Part shown: piece after piece, positions 12,601 to 24,900 of the stretch
How positions within the stretch are numbered: position 1 is the stretch's first letter
Layout of the letters: every line of letters begins with the position of its first letter
Origin: Membranipora membranacea
Taxonomy: Eukaryota > Bryozoa > Gymnolaemata > Cheilostomatida > Membraniporidae
Direction of reading: 5' to 3'
DNA length: 64,000 bases
NCBI GenBank assembly: GCA_914767715.1
Contig: OU612067.1
Coordinates: 6,014,001 to 6,078,000 of the forward strand
Notes under the pieces: model-generated
Databases searched by the model: none
What the model was told of the DNA's origin: nothing
The model's input: only the letters and a program-made list of their open reading frames with translations
Position numbers and translations under genes: made by a program

Positions 12601-15600
12601 TTCCATTCAGATCCTGTGTCAGATATTATGATTGCCATACACAAGGATACTTGTTACTGGTCATTGTCCGATATTGTTTTATCGAAGCACATTAGTTTTA
12701 CTTTGACAGAGTAGCAGGTTTAGTTGTTTGAAAAGTCTGAACTCAAAGCGGACCAGACCCTAATTTGTTTTATCATGATGCATTTATGAGCATGATGTAT
12801 ATCATTAATATTAATGCCTTTGATACCTTGATGGTGGAGTGATGTAACATCTCTTTCCAGGCCATGTCACATCTGTGTGTCTTCCTCTCATAGCCCTGCT
12901 CCGTCAGATCAACCATCTCCTGAGCCGCCGACCTCATGGATAGAGCCTTCTCATACTTAATAGTAGCATCAGTCACCATATTCTGAGCCTTCAAAGCAGA
13001 AAAGAGTCAAATACAGTCTCAAGCTAAACACAGATATGCAAATGCCTCATGGGAGGAAGAAAATAAATGGTTTAATTTGGTAAACATATTTCCCATTGTA
13101 ATAAGTTAAAGGCTTGTAACGTTAGCATGGGGTTAAGCTCATTACTGGTATGCATATGTATCAAAGTTAAACAGCCAACGGCACTGGAAGATTTCTGTAC
13201 TTCTCTGTAGCTTTATGACAAACACATGACATGGGCTTTATAGAAAGATGACTGATGTGTGCAATGTGCATGTATGATTCAAGATCTGTGCTAAGAAGAA
13301 GTGGAACTCTCAGGACCCTACAGAGTAGATGGTCTGGCAGACAGATGATGATTTAGCAAACAGAGACAGTAGTGGGGGAGGCTGAAGGAGGAAGTCAGCA
13401 TTTAGGCGCCACGATTAATTGACCTGATGGGCATCTTTCACACTTGCTACATGTTTTCTTCTTTCGCCATGGTGTTAACAATTTGATACTTGGGAAATAT
13501 TGTTGTGGTGTTTCGTATTTATTGCATTATGTGGCATAATCTATTTTGGCAATAACCAGCGTAAACACTTGGATAACCTCCGATCAGCAGTTCTCAGTAA
13601 GATAACCAGACCTTGCTGCCAAGGATAGAAACCAAAAAAAGGAGCGGCAGCCATGACATCAGGATATGCTGACTGCGGTGGTGTGATGTTATTTTGAGAC
13701 TTGTTTGAAAAGTGAGAAGGTTTTTGTTTATCGATGTGTGTATGTATCCGGGTAATTCAAGTTCAATTATAAATGCCGGTATCAAGCATGACACACAATT
13801 TTTGCAGTTGCCAAAAACAGCAAACCGGCAGCCAAGTTTTGGTAGAGAGCGGTATGAGATTTTACTGTCTCATGATTAGAGAACGGCCATGTAAGAGAAA
13901 ACAGCTAATATCGTGTGGTAAATTAGTTTTGTTTTGTACGAGCAACAGCCACATAGCATAGCGCGGTGTGAACTTAAATATCTGTGATACCATTCATAGG
14001 GATTGTTGCTTGTTGTTATCAAGGAATGGATTTGGAGATAAGAAGAGATCAGGAAATAGATGCTCCAATAAATTGACTGTGGCATAACAGCCTGCCAATA
14101 TGCGTATCACTACGTTACCATAAATGATAGGAAGTGAAATTTCGCCATAGCCTGTACCCAAGTTCGCTGTAGTGGCAGAACGCAGCAGTTGAAGGTATGC
14201 CAAATCATACCAGTTTGGTGCCATTGGTTTTTACAAGTCTGGCAAATAAGCTGGTATGTTACTCAATAGAACTCAACACAGAAGTTTATTACAATTGTGA
14301 AGACAGTGTTGATAATGCAGGGAGGGTAACGGACTTGTGAACAATTATATTGTTACGATGTTACAGATGTTACAACTAAAACGCAAACGGAAGAGGCCCA
14401 AAATTTCCAAAAACAATTTTCGGTTGATAAGCAAAAATATTCTTCAATGAGGAAAGTCCACACTTGAATTTCTCAACATTGTTATTAGACCATCTTATCG
14501 CACAAATATCAAGTGATCGAAAATAGATCTTAAGGAGATAATTGGTGGGTTTGGGGGTTTTTACCACACGCCCCACGTTGAATCAGTGATCACATGATTC
14601 TAGAAAAGAAACTGGAAAGTTTTATCACTGCACCTGCAGTATTACGCTCTGAATCTGGTGCACTACTTGTCATTCGCGTGACACATGATTTAGAAAGGAG
14701 GGAACCAAGACTCCTAATAACTACAGATTGGGCCAATTATGAAGACTTCAGACGACAAAAAATGGTTATATCTGGATTGGATAGTCGGAGAATGTTGTCT
14801 CAACTCGTAAGAGTTCATTCACCAACCAGCCCCTTGTCTATTTCAGAGGTTCTAAACCTGTCTAGAATAACATGTAAAGGTGATTAATTAATGAACAGTT
14901 TGTATTGGCAGCAGACAGCATGGTTCGATCTGCTCATTTGGCATCCGTCCAACTGGGCATTGTAAGAACTTGAGACGTAGAGGAAACTGCGGTTTTGGGG
15001 TATGTTTTGACTTCTCTGTCAGCTATGTTATGACCGTAATTAACATTCATTCAGAGACGGATCAAACATCACTGGGAAAGATGAGGTTCTTTTCTGGGCC
15101 AATCCCCTCAAGTGCGAAGCACTTTTCGGTGAGACTTTCTGGTCACATTTGGTGGAAAATTACCTGATGAGAAAACAAAAGGCTGCACAGATGGCCTGAT
15201 CATGACAATATTAGCAGTTATGAAATGTGCAGAGATGTATGCTTGCAACTTTACCAAATTAGTCATGAGTTCTACTGCCTTGCCAGGGGTATCTGAAAAC
15301 TATATGAGCGAGGATGGTCTAAACTAAAGAGTAAACATATCCAGGATCCACTTTGAGAAAATTCATAAGCTAGAATATCAAGGGCAGAGCACGTGTTATT
15401 ACAACGTGGCGTTCAGGATTCGCCTAAGTCAAGCTAGAATGGCGCCAGCAGAATAGCTTTTCAGAAATACCTGAACGAGTTCAGTGGATTTCGAGCAACA
15501 ACAAACCCCTTTAACAGCTCATGTCTCTCAAAGTATCCCTCAAGCTAATCGGCAGTCACGACCTGTCTACAGCGGGCAGTTCTGAAGACAGGACTGTTTG

Positions 15601-17789
15601 ATAAAACTTTTAGCAATCAACAAAACCAGAAGAGAAAGAGGGACGAAAATGCTGAGACAGCTGAAATTTTGTTGTGCCATGAAAATTGCATTGCAGTGTC
15701 ATTCATGGGTAAAATACTTGGAAGGCTTTCAAAGCTTGCCCCATATTAAGTGATTGGTTCTCATTGCCCCACTGGCCACATCTACAATGTAAATCAGACA
15801 TCTAATGGTTCTTAGTGGGTTTCCTTTCTGTTTGAGTCCTTGACCACCCCTTTATAATATTACCATAATTCACCTACTAAAAAATCATCAGCTGGCGTAG
15901 GTATCGTACCCCAGACAAACTTTGCCTAACTTTCAAACCATGTAATGCTGTTTACTGTAGATCGAGGTTGTTAGTTGTACACTTGCCCTCCAATAATTGC
16001 TATTTGAGGGAGTTTACTATAAATATACTGGTAGATATGCCATTACGGTTACATCATTACATCGTTATTATACGATTAGCAGCACTGATCAAATGCCATT
16101 AATTTGTGCTAAAATATTCATTAAGTGCCGCTATATATTTGTACCTAGGCCTTCCAGTCGACTATTTCAGGCATACTGATGAGTATGTTGGTAAAATCTC
16201 GCCTTGGGTTAATGCATAGACTCAATATTATTCAGTCTATGGGTTAATGTCATTATTCACTGTGTATTGATCTAGTCTGGGCAGATGAAAAGTGGTAAGG
16301 AATAGATGATTTAGGCATGTACTGTATTTGTGATGATTTTCGCATACATCTAAAGCACTAACTCTTAGAGTCACGAGTAGTTTTGTATCACAGAGTAAGG
16401 ATATATCCTTACTATGTGTTATCTATGTATTAGTTGATGTAGGAGAATGCTATTGCTAAGGGTGTAAATTAGAAGGTAGAAGCTATGCGATTGATGTGAC
16501 TGAAGTAAGGCATTGACGCGGGTGTAATCCAGCAGGTAGAAGGCTATGTGATGAATACTGCTGTAGTGAACTGAGGTCTCGGAGAACATAATAGTTCTCG
16601 AATATTTGTACAGCTACGTGTTACATGTTACTTTTCTTTTATCTGTTTGAAAATTACCCAACGAATATTATCAACAAGTTTTTTATTACAAGCTACAGCT
16701 ACAGGAAGTTGTACTCACTTCTTTGGCCTTGAGTCTGCAGTCATAGTATGGCATAGCCTTGTGTATACAGTCTCCAAGTTTGGTTTGCAGTTTATTAAGA
16801 TTGTCTAATGAATCCAAATAGATCAATCTAAACTTCCTTCTTTCATTCTACGATGATAATGAAATAAATATGTATATGATATATATATGTATATGTATAT
16901 ACTGAACACAAACAGAAAATTCAATAAAATGGTAATTTTTTAACAGCGTTGAGACTATAATTAATATAGATCAGTTGTATTGTAACACCACACAAAATGC
17001 TGAGTATTTAAAACCTGGAAAAGGATAATAGGGCATAATAATATACAATCTATGTCTATAATTGATCAAAAATCTGTGAAAAGAAGAGGTGTGGCACCTC
17101 CAGCAACATACATTTTAAGCTTATCACTCAAAACTCTTAAAAGCACACAGGCTACAGGGCCCCTAACAGCTCAATATTTTGGTGTAGGCCCATTTATCAT
17201 AGCCATAATATTATTTAAGCAATTTAATACTAAACCATAAAATATTCTAGCTATAATCCCGCTACCATCCAGCATTACATGTTTTAAGAATAAGTATACT
17301 CACATCTAGTTCAGCTTCAAACTTATTAATGTACAGTGATGATTTATTCATAACTTCCAACTCATGCTAAAAATGTAAATATCATGGAATATTAATCAAC
17401 CAGCAATCGGTGTTTTTGAAAATAATGTCTTTAATCCGATATTAGCATTTCTAATTTCATTATGACAGTTATAAGCATCATATGTGCAGAGACCAGGTAG
17501 ACAATGATCTCAAGTTTGTCAAGGCAGGATACAGCGTTCAGACTTAGAGATCAAGCATGATACAATTTTCCAGTATATATAGGATTTTAAGCCGCCGCCG
17601 GCTCAGTAGTAGAACGGGAATGACTGGATGGCTGGCAATTTGGATCAAACTTGTTCTAGTTCAGGCTGATAATATAATCTTAAGGCTTTAACCGATTACG
17701 AAGTAGTAACTGACCTGAATTCTTGGATCTAGAGCTTCCTCTTCTTCCTCCCCAGGAGTAGAATTGTGAATCATTTCAGAAGTCGTCAT
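6699..17789 (-). CDS. SH3BP5: SH3 domain-binding protein 5 (SH3BP5/REI-1/parcas family)
   Basis: Ten coding exons on the minus strand: ATG at 17789 in exon 17715-17834, then 17304-17366, 16719-16847, 12827-12988, 10652-10782, 9738-9919, 8719-9191, 7756-7939, 7229-7384 and 6699-6859 (stop). Phases join without a break into 571 aa. Residues 1-247 are the coiled-coil core: an acidic run followed by LDPRIQ, then the segments containing AWKEMLHH and KSKPYYELKAKY, all hallmarks of vertebrate SH3BP5. Residues about 248-571 are Ser-rich and low complexity, as in the family. SH3BP5 proteins are guanine-nucleotide exchange factors for RAB11, and in vertebrates also dock JNK at mitochondria. The C-terminal end (EAEPQDLKLKLHEILSLL) does not resemble the human end. 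An upstream non-coding exon is likely but was not placed. The donor of exon 9738-9919 lies in a tandem repeat (separate entry). Confidence 0.93.
8140..8210. mobile_element. Foldback micro-element, TAG...CTA ends, perfect 9-bp duplication
   Basis: A 71-bp near-palindrome in an SH3BP5 intron. It starts TAGCCTTGTCACGCGGCTAC and ends GTAACAAGGCTA, with A/T-runs in the middle. AGCAATACC occurs exactly on both sides (8131-8139 and 8211-8219), a perfect 9-bp target duplication. A related right half (GTAGCCGCGTGACAAGGTTA) occurs at about 52,680-52,715 in intron 3 of gene 4. Confidence 0.8.
9588..9737 (-). repeat. 15-bp minisatellite of tandem splice donors
   Basis: About ten 15-bp units (minus-strand GTAAGTCACTGCTGA with variants) begin directly at the 3' end of SH3BP5 exon 9738-9919. 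On the minus strand GTAAGT recurs with its first G at 9737, 9722, 9692, 9677, 9662, 9647, 9632, 9617 and 9602; at 9707 it is GTGAGT. All match the 5' splice-site consensus. The unit is five codons and the frame stays open through the array (SLLSK repeats), so choosing a farther donor would add 5-residue steps, up to 45 aa, without changing the downstream phase. The exon-proximal donor is assumed for the 571-aa protein. Confidence 0.85.
12989..16718 (-). other. Large SH3BP5 intron with an unassigned plus-strand ORF
   Basis: This intron lies between the exons ending at 12988 and starting at 16719. The only extended open frame is 14594-14887 on the plus strand, 97 codons, with mixed composition. 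It has no family I recognise, no visible splice partner and no clear promoter. I treat it as chance or as decayed repeat sequence. Nothing else stands out in the intron. Confidence 0.4.
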
Positions 17790-17834
17790 ATTCAGGTTTT
17801 TGTTTTGGTAGATCGTAGGATCTTCCCTTCGGAG

Positions 17835-18983
17835 CTTTAAAAAAGCAAAGGGGTTTATTGCAACAACCATCTCAAATTTGATTCAATGAAAATGAAAATA
17901 AAACCAATCACCTTTAAATCTACCAGTGTCGGAGACCTATGGTCTACTATTCATAGCTTTCTGTGTAGATACAATTTATTTATTTTCAATATATAGAATT
18001 TATAACAATTCAGAAGTGTTCAGACTGCATTTTGACACGCTGATACTGAATTGTTGAAGTGCATATACATGGCAGCCTTAACCGACCATACATAGGCAGA
18101 GAATACACCAGCTCGGAAAGCCATAACCAAGCTGCATGGGCTTTCTTAGTTTAAAAGAAGTCTGTACGCAAACATTTTTAAACTATAATCTCTGGTATAA
18201 AAACAACTTGGGACAGTGACAAGCTGATGGAACAATGAATTTATCAACCCACCAAAAAATAATGATTATTATGATTTTCTGAACTGTCCAAGCTGGTCCA
18301 AGGAACTCCCCCAGTGAGTTCATTGGACAGACATAGTCAGTGTCATATGCACATATGTATATCAAACATACAATAAATGAACCAAACATATAAACTCCTT
18401 AAACAACACTTATATAACACTAACTTCTCTTCTAAATAAATTTTAAATAACAAGAAAAATATTGCCAATTTATTAGAAGAATCAAGGTCTGCAGGAATTA
18501 GTAAACTACACTTACTTGGGCTGAGTATACCCCTCTGCCTTTTACTCACAAAGTCTTTATTGATTGTGATCCTCTATCCTTGGACTGAATGATTTATAGT
18601 ATGGATCCATTAAGGAACATTAAGCTTTCTTCTATTATCATTCTTTGACTCACTGACACACTCCTGACACCTCTTTGGAATTTTGCCCAGTGCTCCCGCG
18701 AATGACATCACAAACATTGCATTTTTGGTAAACCAATCAAAGTTCTCAAATTCAGACCTGAACCAACCAGAGGATTAGCCCAAACTCTTCCTAATTTATA
18801 ATATTGCGAGTGCTATATTGATACGACCAGCATAGAATTCAGATCTATGGTTATTTTCTGATCATATCCGGTATTTAATTTTCATTTTTGCATGGAAATA
18901 TTTGCATGCAACTAGCTCATGCAACAAGTAGCATCCAGTTGGCAATATAGTTTCTTGTGGTTGATGTACTGATTAAGCTCAAA
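17835..18983. promoter_or_regulatory. Shared divergent promoter region of SH3BP5 and SHMT
   Basis: The start codons of SH3BP5 (17789, minus) and SHMT (18984, plus) are about 1.2 kb apart and head-to-head, so this stretch must hold both promoters and 5' UTRs. TGACATCA at 18703-18710 is one mismatch from the CRE/ATF octamer, and a CCAAT box lies at 18733-18737. Either could be chance. No TATA box is obvious close to the SHMT start. Confidence 0.4.
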
Positions 18984-21900
18984 ATGGCATCTAATATCTG
19001 CCTTCACTCCCTCAAAAGACAAGGCTTATCTGCTGGCTTCTGGGTATGTAATAACACCATTTAGAGACTTGTTTCTCCTCTTCCCTGTCTGAGCCTCAAG
19101 GTCAAGTTTGTTGTCATCATTTTATTTCACTTTCTGTTACTTATTTATTATTATTTATTATAATATATTTTGGTGAAGGATGGAGAAGTAGCTGTTAGTT
19201 ATTTGTTAGGTCAGGGAGTTAGAGACTCTAGAACCTCCTTGGTTAGACAAATAAGACATACTCCTGCTGCAGCAAGTCTCTCTTGTTTGTTACTGTAGGT
19301 AGAGCATACATACTGATTATAATATATATAATTATTAATATACTAATACCAACTATTAATATTTATTAGTTTAGCATAAGCCTGCATACAAACTGTGAAG
19401 TGTTGTTTTCTATAGAGGGGGGGGGGGGACTACTGCTAACTAATATATTTTTGTTTGGGATGTGGTAGGCTATGCCAGCATTCTCCCTAATGCCAGCAAG
19501 CCTCATCACGGAAAATCCTACTGCAAAAGGCCAGACAAAAATGGCGTGTTATTGTTCAGCCCCATGTTTTGTAACAGCACTCCAGAAATCATTTAATATG
19601 TGATCACAATGATTGCTAGAGTTTAGGTCTTTTCCGCCATACAAACCCTCAGCACCAGGTCCAGCATACCTCATATATACTAAGTTAAAATGGGATATCA
19701 GTAGGTTTCAAAATATTTTTTAATGCAGCTGAACTACACATAATGAGTTGCTATAAGGTTCCTTGTGATGCTTAACCTAACCGTGGCTTTAAATCATTAA
19801 CCTGCTGAGTGATTATGGTATTTCAGGCATCACTGAAGAGAAGCCATGCATACTCTAAGACTCATTTGCGGATGTTATCCACTAGCCCAAGGCTGGCATC
19901 ATCATGGACATTGAATGATCCTTTGTCTAAAGATGACCCCGAGCTAACGGAGCTTATACAAGCTGAGAAGAAGCGTCAAGTTCATGGACTAGAGCTCATT
20001 GCATCAGAAAACTTCACGAGTCGGGCTGTTCTAGAGGCCCAAGGCTCCTGCCTATCGAACAAATACTCAGAAGGATACCCTGGTGCCAGGTAAGATCATG
20101 ATGAGTGCGATCTGCAAAGTTTCAGTGCAATACCTAGTAGGGCCTATTTTGAACTAAGATTTGTATTAACATCTGGAATAAGATTTGTATTAACATCTGG
20201 AATAACTATTGGATTTGGGTGACATGCCTTATTTTAGTCCAATAGCACTGACAGTAGTGTCCTTAGAGCTGTGATTTGACTCATCTTATCACACTTACCT
20301 ATCATTCTGCACAAAGTAGTGATGCGTTTGCGATCTGCATGTAAAGCTTTCAGTCTGGTTGATGAAAAGAAAAATAACCATCAGATGCCTTCACGGTATT
20401 CTCAGCTGTTTAGTAGACCTTTAACGAACCATACATGCCTCCTTGTGTTCCGATCAAATTGAGCATTATAATTTCCAAGGTTGTTGTAACCTGACTATTT
20501 TTCATCTGATCAGGCCTATGTTGATAAAGTTGTATATGATTGTGATTACTCTTATCATTCCAGATATTACGGTGGTAATGAAGTGATAGATAAAGTAGAG
20601 AGACTATGCCAGGACAGAAGTCTGGAAGCTTTCCGACTTAACCCAGAGGAATGGGGTGTTAACGTACAGCCATACTCCGGTTCACCAGCTAACTTTGCTG
20701 TATATACTGCTCTACTCAACCCACATGATCGGGTCATGGGATTAGATCTACCTCATGGCGGACAGTGAGTAACATCTCAATTGAGTAATCTATCTACACC
20801 TGAATTAACTGTAATCGTATTGCAAGAGAGACCTACCTCTCACTTGCAATACGATTAAAGGCATATAACAAGTACACATTGAAGGTCATCAGGTCACTTG
20901 ACAACAGTACAATGCCATGAATGTATAGTCAGAAAGTTCAATTAATGGCCTATCGGGCAATCCTCAATGATGCATAGTGTGTATTGTGCAAATGAAAACC
21001 TAACTATTTATAGCGTTTGTATAAGGCTAAAGGTTTTGTGTATAGTATAGTCCTTGCTTTTATGAATGTGCCATTAAAAAAATCCCCTAAACCAATCCGA
21101 AGGCTTTCCATTTCACTTATAAACCATTGTATTTGATGTGTAAAGTGTGAAGGGATTTGTTATGCAGTGCCTAAGTTCAAGGCAGAGCACCACAAGAGAC
21201 ATCGTCTCTTCTATCTGGCTGGTATTTGGCAGGCTATAAGTCACCATACAACGCTTGGTATATGGCTTCTGTCATGTTGTGTTGTAGTGCAGACCTATAA
21301 TGTGTTTTCCATGGGTGGAAATTGATAGGGTTCTTTGTAGGCTTTCTGAGTTTTAGGCCTTCACGTGAATAATACAGACATAGATAGACACATAAAATAT
21401 AATAGAATACTGATCTGCAAACAAATAAAACAGCTAATTGATGCAATCGTATGCAGATGCTAATTGATAGTTAAAAGAAAGCTACAGCACAAAATAAATC
21501 ATCCCTTTGAGATTTTATTCCTCCTTACCACACAAAACATCATAACCACCACCTAGCCTACTACTAGACTAGACTTTATGACATCATATGATCAGTCGGC
21601 TTGCTCATTGATGGGAATTATGGGATGAAATTTAATTGTTGTTGAAAACTGGATGTTCACCAGTTTAGAGTGGTTTGCAGAGCACAAGTACAATGCTTTT
21701 ATAACTTTAGAAAAGTTTTATAATCGCAACATCTAACACAAGCCATGTGCTTAGTGATCACATAACACTGTGTAGTTTTAGGTACATCTGGATGTACTAG
21801 TACTATGATGCCCGCAATACTACAATATATAATTATCTTTTAACTGTACTCTGGTACTGACCGATATACTGCCAATTATGTGATACAAATTTGGTCAATT

Positions 21901-24900
21901 GTTGGGTGAAGGTGCTCTTGGCAAATTTTGGTGCTTATGAAACATTTTGTCCTACATTATTCAGGGCCACAACTCCAAGCATAGTTCAAGTCACCTAGGG
22001 CCTACTAAATACTCGATCTTCCTTTATAGGCATCTCAATGTTGAGCTTAATCGGAATTATTCATGCCACATTGGACCAAGGAGTTAGAGACACTCTAACT
22101 CTCTAACTCCTTGATTAGACAGTGTTTGTGTTCCTCCCAGGGGTCTTGGGTGATCTCCTGTCTTTGTAGCATTATAAGCCTTCTTGTCAATATTATATTT
22201 GATCAGCAGCCATCCTCCCAATATTAACAACTGTTATTGTTACCTTAGTAGGCTATTTGTTGTATTTTCTCTATTTTAGTTTGACTCACGGATTCTTCAC
22301 TGATACAAAGAGAATCTCAGCCACATCTATATATTTTGAGAGTATGCCATATAGACTGAATGTGAGTACAGATCAAAAATAAATTTCACCATTCGATATC
22401 CAAATAGTCCGTGTCACCTTCATCTTCAATTAATAGACAAATTTTTACTGCCACATCCCCAATCTGAGTTACGGCCGTTATAAGTTATAATTGAGTAATG
22501 TTGACCTTCTCCTTGCTAAATTTATGCTGAATATAGTACTAAGATAGTAAACTAGACTTCAGTAAACTCAGCTTATCTTGTAGCTTAGTTTTACCTTCAG
22601 TAAGTCTTTTCTTTATCCCATGTGACTGTTAGGAGGAGACAGGATTGATAGATTATGATAAGCTACAGGAGACAGCTCGACTTTTCAGGCCTAAGATGAT
22701 TATAGCCGGTATGTCCGCTCACTCCAGGCTCTTAGACTACCCAAGGTATGTGTTGTGCCATGTACTACTCCTGGACGCTGAAAATTACTATTCAGCTTGC
22801 CTGCTGGTCATGTTCTGATGAAAATTCATTTTAGCCACCTTGTGGATTATATGGCCTCGATGGGTTATGGTGGTAGTGTCTTTCCATCAGGGAATTCATG
22901 ACAAACATACAGCGATGTGTGTTCAGAACTACCATAAGACTGACTACAATTTAATGAATAGTATTTTTGTCAAATCGGTATGTTACTCAGTTATATCGTC
23001 TTTCATCTTATTTAGATATATAAGTCGATGGCCTTCAGGCTTGTGAGAAAGATATATTGACAAAGTGATATTAACTTTGTGTTTTATTTCCTGTAGATTT
23101 CGTGCAATCTGTGACGAGACAAAGTCTTATCTACTGTCTGACATGGCTCATATTTCTGGTCTGGTAGCTGCTGGAGTTGTGCCGTCACCATTTGATTACT
23201 CAGATGTCGTCTCAACTACGACTCACAAATCACTTCGAGGTCCAAGGTAAGTGTGTCCGTTGAGTGTAAGTCTGGGGTACACACACATTGTTACATGTTG
23301 AATTTAATTGAGCGCCATAAAAAATTTTCTCGCAGATTATGGACAACTTGAGCCTTGCAATGGTGTATGCCAATCAACCAATCAACCAATCAACCACATT
23401 TTTATCACCGTGAGTTTTAAGGGGTAGCTCATCGATTGAATTAACAGTTGACTTTGTTGGTTAGAGCTCCAGACGTTCATCACTTATTTGTGGAAGGTCC
23501 CTACTTTGATATGAACTGTAGTCTGCTAACTTCCGTTTTGGGCTCCAGGTATACTCCTACCTGCCTACAAACTGGTGTGGTCTCTATCAATTCTGCGGAA
23601 TACAGCGCGTAGTAGGTACAAATTTTTTTACCAGCGCTAGCTAACTAAGCAAGTCGCATCCAGCCTTATCATGGGAGGCGTATTACACATCTATGCCCCT
23701 CCTCAATCTGGCCGCAACATCAGTATCATTCATGGTTTTGTATGTGGAATAATTCAGTCAAATATTAGCGACTAAATGCCTACATGGACTTGAGTGATAA
23801 GGTGTCCTTATTTGACACCAATCATTGTGTGGGCAGATTAATGCTAGCAGTTGATAGATTGCTCAGGCTGATATTTCCATAACATGTATAATTTGCACTT
23901 TTTGCTAAATATGGTTAAACTGCTAATCACAAACTGGAGGGTTTTGTGGTTTTTTAAGTATATTTTTTAATGATTTCATCATCCTTCATCGCTGTTTAAC
24001 CATATTAGGTGTCTTGTCTATCATACAGAGCTGGCCTAGTGTTTTACCGCAAAGGAAAGAAAGGAGTTGATAAGAAGGGGAAGGATATAATTTACAACCT
24101 TGAAGATAAAATTAATCAAGCTGTATTCCCAGCATTACAGGTTAGTTGTAGACGTCAAGTGTTCACTTTCAGCAGGCCCCACCTTTAGCAGGCCTTTAGT
24201 TCAAGGATAAAACAGCACCAGAACATTTAAATAATGTTTGCTGTTAGTCATACATTGTTGGAAGCTTGATCAAGTGCCAAACCCCACCTTAGTTACTGGT
24301 AGTGACATTAAATGATTAGCAACTGCCCCACCCAGACTGTGGTAGATAATGCTTCTACCAACAACCAACCCAAGCTGAGTTATGGGACTGGGAAAAACTT
24401 TTTTGAAACTTGCTTCCAAAATAAAACACGGCCTTTAGTGTTGAAACATACATTACGGGGCATAATCATATTTTAGAAAAACTTCCTTATTATTTCTGTG
24501 GGCATAATTTATAGTTTCATGCTAAAAGACGTCTTTATCTAATTCACAGGGAGGCCCACATCAGCACGCAATAGCCGCTGTGGCCGTAGCCATGAGACAA
24601 GCGATGAGACCTGAGTTTGTACAGTACCAAGAGCAGGTATGTCAGTCAATGGTAGTTAGTGACATCATAGATGTTTATAACTCTTCTTTCTTGGGGTTAG
24701 GGCCACTTGGTTTTGATTTAGCTAAAGGACTCAAAGAGTAGAAAAGAAGGATACCCTATTGATGTTATTAATGCATATCTTGTTGTACTCGAATCTTTGG
24801 ATAATATCTGTGGGCCATCGGCCTGGTTGGGTTGGGTCACCTATCTGTGGCCCATCGGTGTGGTTGGGTTGGGTCACCTATCTGTGGCCCATCGGCCTGG

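Noticed and set aside
14594-14887. 97-codon plus-strand ORF in an SH3BP5 intron
   Set aside because: No recognised domain, no splice partner and no promoter. Not supported as a gene.
18343-18549. Minus-strand frame beginning SKRQRGILSPSK upstream of SH3BP5
   Set aside because: It starts at GTG rather than ATG and its splice signals do not join the SH3BP5 frame. The ATG at 17789 gives a family-like N-terminus.
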